Source: Gammaproteobacteria bacterium
Lineage (GTDB): Bacteria; Pseudomonadota; Gammaproteobacteria; Thiohalorhabdales; Thiohalorhabdaceae
Direction of reading: 5' to 3'
Assembly: GCA_018609925.1 (NCBI GenBank)
Contig: JAHEOG010000026.1
Location: forward strand, 1-16,762
Length of the DNA stretch: 16,762 nucleotides
This document shows, piece by piece, positions 7,537 to 13,498 of this stretch. The position numbers and the translations under genes were made by a program. The notes beneath the pieces are model-generated. The model was given only the letters and a program-made list of their open reading frames with translations. It searched no databases and was not told the origin of the DNA. The number at the start of each line of letters is the position of its first letter. Position 1 is the first letter of the stretch.

Positions 7537-8622
7537 CTACTCACGATACCAGGAGCCGTCGGGGTTGCGCTTCAGCCAGAGGTAGCTGAACCAATGGAAG
7601 ACCCCGCTGGTGCGGGTGCTCGGAGCGGTGCAATTGTACTTGGTCCGCCCAGGGGGCAGGGGCTCGCGCGGGCGGACCTCGGCGACACCCTCCTCGCGGT
7701 CGGCCCAGGTCACCTCCATGCGACCCTGGCCCGAGGCGAAGCAGCCGAGGGCCTCGCTCCGGAATGGGCCTTCGCCCACTCGAATGCGCAGGACCGGGCG
7801 CTCCTTCTCGTCCCCCCCAAGAAGGCGGTCTTCGGGGGCCAGGACGGTCACCGGCAGGGGCCGACTCCGCACCTTGGTGGCGAAGGAATCCAGGTCGGCG
7901 AAGCCCGTAGCCATGGGGAACCGGGGCACCGCCGTCAGGTCCGTGTCCGGGCCCACGGCTCCCGACTGCTGCCCCACGCCGAAATACCCCAGCTCCTCAA
8001 CGAGCGAGCGCACCGGCCGGTCGTACTCTCCGAAGGGATAGGCGAAGACCTTGACCGGGTTCGGTAGCTCCTCCTGCAGCCGGCGCTGGGCCCCGGTGAT
8101 CTCCTGTCGGACCCGCTCCAGCCATTGCGATTCGGCCTCGCCCTTCCGGCGGCGGACGAGATGGGGGTGGCCGAGGCTGTGGTTGCCGATCTCGGCGCCA
8201 TCCCTGGCCAGCTCACGGAGCTGGCCCCAGTCCATGTAGCCGGAGAAGTCCCGGTCGATGTAGTCGGTGCTCACGAACACGGTGAAGGGCCAGTCCCGGC
8301 GCTTGAGACGCGGGTAGGCCTGGGTAAGCACCGACTCGTAGGCGTCATCGAAGGTGAGCGCCACGGTACTTTCCGGCACCGACTTGCCCCGGGAAAGCCG
8401 GTCGAGGATGCGGGACAAGGGCCAGACATGGAAGCCGTTGTCGGCCAGGTACTCCAGGTGGGCCTCGAAGGTGGCCGGGGTGACGCTGGTGCTCGGCGGG
8501 GTGTTTTCGCCGACGTGGTGGTAGGCGAGCACCACTGCGTGCCTTTCTCCTTCATCGGGGCCGGCGCAGGCGGTGCCCCCGGCCAAGAGGAGGGCCACCG
8601 CGAAGAGCAGCCTAGGAGCCAC
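7537..8622 (-). CDS. Exported polysaccharide deacetylase (NodB-homology domain, carbohydrate esterase 4)
   Basis: This 361-residue secreted enzyme is predicted to remove acetyl groups from an N-acetylated polysaccharide in the periplasm or at the cell surface. It has an N-terminal hydrophobic signal (residues 1-20) ending in GGTACAG, which could be a weak lipobox (Cys19) or a signal peptidase I site. The NodB domain shows the metal-binding motifs TFDDAY (Asp92, Asp93), His148 and His152 in NHSLGH, and AYPFG (194-198). YHHVGE at 34-39 resembles PgaB/IcaB-type proteins. The C-terminal 110 residues form a beta-rich extension ending in a Cys-Thr-Ala-Pro and Trp-rich segment. Start GTG overlaps the upstream glucosaminidase stop by 11 bp, indicating coupling. 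The substrate (poly-N-acetylglucosamine, peptidoglycan or other) is unknown. Confidence 0.9.
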   Translation of the reverse strand: MAPRLLFAVALLLAGGTACAGPDEGERHAVVLAYHHVGENTPPSTSVTPATFEAHLEYLADNGFHVWPLSRILDRLSRGKSVPESTVALTFDDAYESVLTQAYPRLKRRDWPFTVFVSTDYIDRDFSGYMDWGQLRELARDGAEIGNHSLGHPHLVRRRKGEAESQWLERVRQEITGAQRRLQEELPNPVKVFAYPFGEYDRPVRSLVEELGYFGVGQQSGAVGPDTDLTAVPRFPMATGFADLDSFATKVRSRPLPVTVLAPEDRLLGGDEKERPVLRIRVGEGPFRSEALGCFASGQGRMEVTWADREEGVAEVRPREPLPPGRTKYNCTAPSTRTSGVFHWFSYLWLKRNPDGSWYRE

Positions 8623-9430
8623 GGTTGCCCTGCTCCAGGTCGTTGTGGCGTATCATGGCCCGCAAACTGGCCACGTACTCCATCCCTTGCTCGGAGTAAT
8701 GCCGGAGGCCGCCGGCCAGGGCGATCCCGGTAACGGGCTCGCCTTCGCGGCGCAGGCCAGCCCGGATGGTGCGCAGGGTCTCGTACTTGGGGTGGCTGTT
8801 GAGGTTGCGCATGTAGCTCGCCATCGCCGCCCGCACGTGGGGAAACACCTCGACCTCATGGGTCTTGCCTTGCCCCCGGCGAGCGGGGACCAGGCCGCAG
8901 CCCTGCTGGAAGCACCACTGGCCGAAGAGGTTGTTGCCCTGCTGGGCGAACCGGGAGGTGCCCCAGGCCGATTCCTTGGCCGCCTGGGCAAGCACCAGCG
9001 ACGGCGGGATGGTATCCACCCGTTTGAGGAGCTGCTCGCCGATCTCCCGAAGATCGCGGTCCGCCGTCTTGACCCGGTACTTCCCCGCCATTTCCCGGAG
9101 CCAGCGCCGGTCCTCGTCCGGGAGCGCCTCCTTGGCCTTTAGCCGGCCCGCCAGCTCCTTCACTCGCTGGCGCTGGCGGCGGATCTCCTGGTTCTCCGCT
9201 TCGATGATGGGGCGCAGGTAGGCGAAGAAGTGGGCCTTGCGCGTCGAGGCCTGGGAGAAGCGCTGGAAATCCGGTAGGTCCTCGGTGCCCACCAGCGCAA
9301 TGGGCTCCGCTTTCTGGCGCGCCTTGGTTTTGCTCAGGCCCGCCAACTGGGCCAGACCCAGTAAGACCGTCGTCGCGGTTACCACCAGGGCCAGAAGGAG
9401 CCCGGGGCGTTGCTGAAGCCCTGCGAGCAC
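8612..9430 (-). CDS. Bax-like membrane-anchored glucosaminidase
   Basis: This 272-residue protein has one N-terminal membrane segment (about residues 8-30), a charged helical linker rich in Arg, Gln and Glu (about 65-120), and a glucosaminidase-family domain. The likely catalytic Glu153 lies in AQAAKESAWGTSRFAQQGNN, with LFGQWCF after it, as in the Bax and FlgJ-type peptidoglycan hydrolases. Length matches E. coli Bax closely (about 270 residues). GTG at 9430 is chosen because AAGGA lies 10 nt upstream and a GGAGGT is just before it; a TTG at 9478 would add 16 residues but has no ribosome-binding site. Downstream is the deacetylase, overlapping by 11 bp. Hydrolysis of peptidoglycan is inferred from the family; in-cell role of Bax itself is poorly defined. 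Confidence 0.88.
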   Translation of the reverse strand: MLAGLQQRPGLLLALVVTATTVLLGLAQLAGLSKTKARQKAEPIALVGTEDLPDFQRFSQASTRKAHFFAYLRPIIEAENQEIRRQRQRVKELAGRLKAKEALPDEDRRWLREMAGKYRVKTADRDLREIGEQLLKRVDTIPPSLVLAQAAKESAWGTSRFAQQGNNLFGQWCFQQGCGLVPARRGQGKTHEVEVFPHVRAAMASYMRNLNSHPKYETLRTIRAGLRREGEPVTGIALAGGLRHYSEQGMEYVASLRAMIRHNDLEQGNRGS

Positions 9431-10110
9431 ACGACCTCCTATTCCTTGCAAAGGGTGTCCAACGATCCGACCAGGCAAAAGCGAAATCGGGCGATCAGGG
9501 CCCCCTCGAGGCGATCCGAAGCCCGCACCTCATCGCGGGGAGCGTAGCGGGGAAGCGGTCTCCCGGGGACCGGGCGCCGCAGGGAGATTCCCGCCCAAGG
9601 CGGGAATGACGAACTCGCCCCTCGTCATTCCGGCCCTCCCGCAAGGGAGGAGCCGGAATCCCGCAGAAGGCGCTCCGGAGGAGATTCCCGCCCAAGGCGG
9701 GAATGACGAACTCGCCCCTCGTCATTCCGGCCCTCCCGCAAGGGAGGAGCCGGAATCCCGCAGAAGGGGCTCCGGAGGAGATTCCCGCCCAGGGCGGGAA
9801 TGACGAGCCATTGACGGGCACCGTCCTCCCAAAAGGTCCACCAGGACCGATCCGGGATCTGCCAGGAGTACCTCTTCCCGCGAGACCGCCTCCTCCAGGG
9901 AGATTCCCGCGTGCGCGAACGGATTGCCACACGGAGCGTCGATGCGCCCGATTAGGGCCTCCCAGGGCCGAAACGCCTGTCCCCGCCTCCCCGCTTGAGC
10001 GGGCGGCGGGCCCCGGAACCCGCTCCTCCCTTTACGTCCCTTATTAGCGGTTAGGCCCGGGGAAGAAGGCGAGGTTCCGTGTCGCCCACCGCTCGCCGGA
10101 TCCGTAAGGG
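9431..10110. other. Gene-free region with palindromic repeats, 680 bp
   Basis: This stretch lies upstream of the glucosaminidase gene and downstream of a truncated regulator fragment. Its middle (9586-9806) is the 97-bp tandem repeat listed separately. A degenerate half-copy, GAGATTCCCGCGTGCGCG, is at about 9899. Open frames through the repeat are by-products of its sequence and show no protein-like character. The promoter for the minus-strand envelope cluster should lie in 9431-9585, but no clear -35/-10 pair was found. Confidence 0.55.
9586..9806. repeat. Two and a quarter tandem copies of a 97-bp composite palindromic repeat
   Basis: The copies begin at 9586, 9683 and 9780, an exact 97-bp period; the third is only about 27 bp long. 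Each full unit holds two stem-loops. The first is ATTCCCGCC-CAA-GGCGGGAAT (9587-9607), with perfect 9-bp arms. The second is ATTCCGGC CCTCCC GCAA GGGAGG A GCCGGAAT (9627-9659), 8 plus 6 bp with a single bulged A and a GCAA loop. Between them GGAATGACGA (9603-9612) is the exact complement of TCGTCATTCC (9622-9631), so a competing third pairing exists. Full copies are nearly identical, implying recent duplication. ATTCCC...GGGAAT palindromes are a recurrent class of intergenic repeat in proteobacteria. Confidence 0.9.
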
Positions 10111-10367
10111 CTACCCCCTGTCGCGCGCCCTGCCCTTCCGGCCCGCTTGGCCTTCGCGCATGTCGTGCTTATCCAGCAGGGAGTAGAGGGTGGGCCGGGT
10201 AACCCCGAGGAGCTCGGCGGCCCGCGAGAGGTTGCCCCCGCTATGGTGGAGGGCCCTCACCACCGCCTGGCGCTCCGCCTGGTCCCGGATATGACGCAGA
10301 TTGAGGGGGAAGGGCTCCCCGCCGGTGGCCTCCAGCTCCAGGTCGCGGGCGGTGATCTGTGTGGAGT
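10111..10367 (-). pseudogene. C-terminal fragment of a PrsR-like sigma-54 response regulator
   Basis: About 85 codons remain open, ending in TAG at 10111-10113. The reading is ...QITARDLELEATGG, then FPLNLRHIRDQAERQAVVRALH, then the Fis-type helix-turn-helix NLSRAAELLGVTRPTLYSLLDKHDM. This closely follows the C-terminus of PEP-CTERM-box response regulators (PrsR), which drive exopolysaccharide and PEP-CTERM genes through sigma-54. The receiver and AAA+ domains are absent. The reading is cut exactly where the IS3 terminal repeat starts at 10368, and the DNA beyond the IS (after 11616) does not resume the gene, so sequence was deleted rather than simply interrupted. The tail after the helix-turn-helix (REGQAGRKGRARDRG) is Arg-rich. 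It is non-functional as a regulator. Confidence 0.8.
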
Positions 10368-10400
10368 TGTCCCGATTCCGTGGACACGTAGGTGCGCGGC

Positions 10401-11290
10401 TTATGCCGCTGCCAACCAGGCTTGTTCATGGGCCTTGGGAGACCGGTAACCGATCCCGGAATGGCGGCGCCTGGGGTTATACCACCCCTCGATGAATTCA
10501 AAGATCGCCTGGCGGGTCTCGGCGTGATTGCGGAAGCGCCGCCGGTCGATCAGCTCGCACTCAATCGTGGCGAAAAAGCTCTCGGCCAGGGCGTTGTCGT
10601 AGCAATCGCCGACCGAGCCCATGGACTGCCGAATGCCGCTCTGGCGGCAACGCTGGCCGAAGGCCAGCGAGGGGCATACTGGCAACCCCGATCCGAATGG
10701 GGCAGGTCACCGACGACGGCCGACGGCTATGGATCGCCCTATCCAGACCGCTCACCACCAGTCCCGTGCGCATGGGGCCAACCCTGGGCCCACCGACCAC
10801 CCGCCGACTGAAGGCGTCGATCACCACCGCCAAGTAGCGCAAGCCGACCTCCGTGGGCACGTAGGGGCAATGTCCGCCACCATGGGGTATCCGGGCCGCC
10901 GACCTCGAAAACCCGATCGACTTGGTCCGGGCCCGCCCGGCCTTCCTGATCCGGCTGTGTGGGCCGGATGCCCCGGCGCCGGCTTATGCCACTGAGGCCT
11001 TCCCAGCGCATGAGCCGGGCAATCCGCTTGCGGCTAATCGGGCAGCCTTCGTAGGCCAGCTCCTCATGCACGCGTGGCGCCCCGTACGTGCCCCACGAGT
11101 CCGAAGGGATCGTTGGGATGCGGCGCAGCAAACCGTGATTAGCCAGACGTCGCTCCGAAGGGCCGCGACGGCACCAGGCGTAGAAACCGCTCCGGGAGAC
11201 GCCAAGAACCCGACACATGGCCGCCACCGAGTGCACCGCCTGGTTCGCCTTTAGGCAAATCGGAAGAGTCGGGCGGAAGCGGGTCCGACT
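10401..11290 (-). pseudogene. IS3-family orfB (DDE transposase), disrupted
   Basis: Pieces of a DDE integrase-like transposase are found in three frames. The N-terminal part reads KANQAVHSVAAMCRVLGVSRSGFYAW and GTYGAPRVHEELAYEG...SRKRIARLMR. The middle shows VADIA then, in a shifted frame, YVPTEVGLRYLAVVIDAFSRRVVG. HSDRGCQYA carries the second Asp, and after another shift comes SLAFGQRCRQSGIRQSMGSVGDCYDNALAESFFATIECE with the catalytic Glu, ending WYNPRRRHSGIGYRSP. At least three frameshifts are needed to join these. The stop TAA is at 10401-10403, 15 bp inside the terminal repeat. It is inactive. Confidence 0.87.
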
Positions 11291-11566
11291 CCCGAGCGAA
11301 CCAGGCCGCGGCTTTTCCCAGGATCCCCCGCTCCCCTTGAGGCGGCGGTTCTCCTGGCGCAGCCTTTTCAGCTCGTCGCGCTCCTCGCTGCTGAGGCCGT
11401 CGGAGCGGTTGCCGGCATCGCGCTCGGCCTGGAAAAACCAATTCCGGATCGTCTGGGCCGAGGGCTCAAACTCTTAGGCTAATTCCGCCGGGGTTCGCCC
11501 TGAACGGACCAGCTCGATCATCTGCTCGCGAAATTCCACGGAATACCCGGGCTGGCGCTTGGTCAT
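11270..11566 (-). pseudogene. IS3-family orfA (helix-turn-helix protein), disrupted
   Basis: From ATG at 11566 the reading MTKRQPGYSVEFREQMIELVRSGRTPAELA is typical of IS3 OrfA, followed by an in-frame TAA where related proteins have Gln or Arg before EFEPSAQTIRNWF. One C-to-T change in a CAA codon would explain it. The leucine/charged coiled segment EERDELKRLRQENRRLK is then interrupted: the expected ERGILGKAAAWFARES continues in another frame, showing a one-base indel near 11340. The usual OrfA/OrfB programmed frameshift cannot restore this. The 3' limit is approximate. Confidence 0.82.
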
Positions 11567-11613
11567 CGTGGACTCCTTTCAACGTCAAAGGACTGATTGT
11601 CCACGAAGACGGG

Positions 11614-11888
11614 TCACCCATCGGCGATTCACCCACATCCCGATCGTGGGTGAGGTGCCGATCCCCCCCCGGCATCCGGCCCTTTCCTACGTCGCCACCT
11701 CACCCACGCCTGCCCGGTGTGGGTGAAAGGAGGATCGCTGCGAACCTACGGTCGGCACCTCTCCCACGACCGATTCCGAGGGCAGGCACCAGCCTCTACG
11801 CCGCTCGGTGCTTCCGAAAGAGGGTGTGGGGGAAACGCCGAGCTGCCCACTGGCGATCCTTTCCTTCCCGGGAATGGAGTGTGGGTGA
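11614..11888. repeat. Cluster of TCACCCAC/GTGGGTGA palindromic motifs
   Basis: Two hairpin pairs have perfect 8-bp arms: TCACCCAC at 11629-11636 with GTGGGTGA at 11646-11653, and the same pair at 11700-11707 and 11719-11726. A fifth exact copy, GTGGGTGA, is at 11881-11888. One-mismatch copies are at 11614-11621 (TCACCCAT), 11760-11767 (TCTCCCAC) and 11826-11833 (GTGGGGGA). Longer homology surrounds them: 11641-11663 is an inverted copy of 11750-11772, with 20 of 23 bases matching. The cluster begins at the right end of the dead IS. Confidence 0.75.
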
Positions 11889-12484
11889 ACCGACGAGCCG
11901 CCCCAGGCGATCCTTCGTTTTCCACGATCATGGCAATCTGCGCAACCTCGGCACGACTTCCTTCACCAAGTCGCGACCGCGCTGAGCAAAAGCCACGGCG
12001 GGATCGCGGCCGAAGACCTTACCGCGGCTTCGATGACGGCCTCCGCCTGGGGGTAGTGAATCCACGATGGGCTCGCCATGGCCGGGGATTCGTTCCCGCG
12101 GGGGTCGGGCTGGGGACGCGATCGGCGAGCGCCAGGGAATGGAATCGCTCGCGTGATAGCGACCGACCCAACCCCGCGGCAAGGTTTGCCAGGGCTTGGG
12201 AGAGCGGAAATCCCCTCCCCAATTCGGAGCGGAAGGGGCCACTGCCCCCGCATTGCCCATTTGCCCCCTTGTTTTGATCCGATAGGCCCATGGCCACGGG
12301 CCCTGCGACCAATACAGCCCGAATCCCCGGCCCCGTCCCACGCGGGACCACCAGCTCCCGGGGCGGTTTGGGAACCGCGAATCGGATCGTACCATCAGGT
12401 CGTAGGGTTGCGGAGGAGGTCTCGGATCGCCTCGCCGGACGGCCTCCTAAGCGCCCCCTTTTTCCAGGCATCAGGAGATCGGCG
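11617..12484. other. Long gene-free region upstream of the alcohol dehydrogenase, 868 bp
   Basis: It contains the GTGGGTGA palindrome cluster (11614-11888), a possible decayed coding remnant on the minus strand (about 11928-12065) and a 7-bp inverted repeat GCGAGCG/CGCTCGC at 12125-12152. Open frames across it are fragmentary and unlike known proteins. The promoter of the alcohol dehydrogenase gene must lie at its right end, but no convincing sigma-70 elements were recognised. Confidence 0.55.
11928..12065 (-). pseudogene. Possible decayed coding remnant, unknown family
   Basis: On the minus strand two adjacent frames look protein-like in succession. One reads WIHYPQAEAVIEAA (about 12062-12020). 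The other then reads KVFGRDPAVAFAQRGRDLVKE and VVPRLRRLP before a TGA at 11928. A single frameshift near 12020 would join them. I do not recognise the family, and no start codon or ribosome-binding site is evident. It may be the 3' end of an ancestral gene lost in the rearrangements here, or chance composition in GC-rich DNA. Confidence 0.25.
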
Positions 12485-13498
12485 ATGAGTCAGATGAAAG
12501 CGGTCCAGGTGGGTCAGGCCGGTGGCCCCTTCGAGCGGGTGGAGCGCCCGGTCCCCGAGCCGGGCCCGGGCGAGGTCCGCCTGCGCGTCGAGGCCTGCGG
12601 GATCTGCCACAGCGACGCCTTCGTCAAGGAGGGCACCTTCCCCGGCATCGCCTACCCCCGGGTTCCCGGCCACGAGGTGGCCGGCTCCGTGGACGCGGTG
12701 GGCCCGGATGTAACGGGCTGGCAGGTGGGGGAACGGGTCGCCGTGGGCTGGCACGGAGGCCACTGCGGCGAGTGCGACCGGTGTCGCCGGGGCGATTTCC
12801 TCACCTGCGCCGGCGCCGAGATCACCGGCATAACCCGGGACGGCGGCTACGCCGATTACATGCTGGCGCCCACCGGCGCCCTGGCCCGCATCCCTCCCGA
12901 GCTGGGCGCCGTGGCGGCGGCACCGCTGCTCTGCGCCGGCATCACCACCTACAACGCCTTGCGCCACAGCGGCGCGCGGCCCGGGGACGTGGTGGCGATC
13001 CAGGGTGTGGGCGGGCTCGGCCACCTGGGGATCCAGTACGCCCGTCGAATGGGCTTTTACACGGTGGCCATCTCCAACGGCGCCGACAAGCGGGCCCTGG
13101 CCGAGGGGCTCGGAGCCCACCACTACATCGATGCCCAAAGCGGGGATCCGGTCGAGGCCCTGCAGGGCTTGGGCGGGGCCCGAGTGCTGCTGGCGACGGC
13201 GCCCAGCGCCGAGGCCATGACCGCAGTGATCGACGGGCTGGCGGTGGACGGCGAGCTCATCACGGTGGGCGCGGACGCGGAGCCCATCCGGGTGAGCCCG
13301 TTCCAGCTCATCATGGGCCGGCGGACCCTGCGCGGCTGGGCCAGCGGCACCCCCGTGGAATCGGAGGATACCCTACGGTTCAGCCAAATGAGCGGAACCG
13401 AGGCCCACATCGAGACCTATCCCCTGGAACGGGCGGAGGAGGCCTACGAGCGGATGATCAGCAACCGGGCACGCTTCCGGGTGGTGCTGACGCCCTAA
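12485..13498 (+). CDS. Zinc-dependent alcohol dehydrogenase (medium-chain family)
   Basis: This 337-residue cytosolic enzyme oxidises alcohols to aldehydes, or the reverse, with NAD(P). Catalytic zinc ligands are Cys41 (ACGICHSD), His63 (GHE) and Cys150. Four cysteines for the structural zinc are at 94, 97, 100 and 108 (CGECDRCRRGDFLTC). The Rossmann motif GVGGLG is at 174-179. The length is typical of the AdhA/AdhP-like group of the family. ATG at 12485 has AGGAGA about 7 nt upstream; the long open extension to 12290 has no such support. The stop TAA (13496-13498) shares bases with the stop of the convergent signalling gene. Its physiological substrate is unknown and no operon partner is present. 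Confidence 0.94.
   Translation: MSQMKAVQVGQAGGPFERVERPVPEPGPGEVRLRVEACGICHSDAFVKEGTFPGIAYPRVPGHEVAGSVDAVGPDVTGWQVGERVAVGWHGGHCGECDRCRRGDFLTCAGAEITGITRDGGYADYMLAPTGALARIPPELGAVAAAPLLCAGITTYNALRHSGARPGDVVAIQGVGGLGHLGIQYARRMGFYTVAISNGADKRALAEGLGAHHYIDAQSGDPVEALQGLGGARVLLATAPSAEAMTAVIDGLAVDGELITVGADAEPIRVSPFQLIMGRRTLRGWASGTPVESEDTLRFSQMSGTEAHIETYPLERAEEAYERMISNRARFRVVLTP

Larger units (their letters stand above)
10368..11616 (-). mobile_element. Decayed IS3-family insertion sequence, 1249 bp
   Basis: Terminal inverted repeats bound the element: TGTCCCGATTCCGTGGACA at 10368-10386 and, read on the minus strand, TGACCCGTCTTCGTGGACA at 11616-11598, 15 of 19 identical. Length and two-gene layout (orfA then orfB, minus strand) fit the IS3 family. 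Both genes are broken by a stop codon and several frameshifts, so it cannot move by itself. The flanking bases (AGT on the left, CCC on the right) show no target-site duplication, consistent with a deletion at one end or a recombination between copies. Confidence 0.88.

Noticed and set aside
9586..9806. Regular repeats resembling a CRISPR array
   Set aside because: The whole 97-bp unit repeats, with no unique spacers between short repeats, only two full copies, and no cas genes in the window.
10368..11616. Active transposase using programmed frameshifting
   Set aside because: An in-frame TAA early in orfA, a further indel in orfA and at least three frame changes in orfB are more than the single programmed shift of IS3 elements can bridge.
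12290..12484. N-terminal extension of the alcohol dehydrogenase by 65 residues
   Set aside because: The extension is Pro/Arg-rich and not typical of the family, and the ATG at 12485 has a good ribosome-binding site and gives the normal length.
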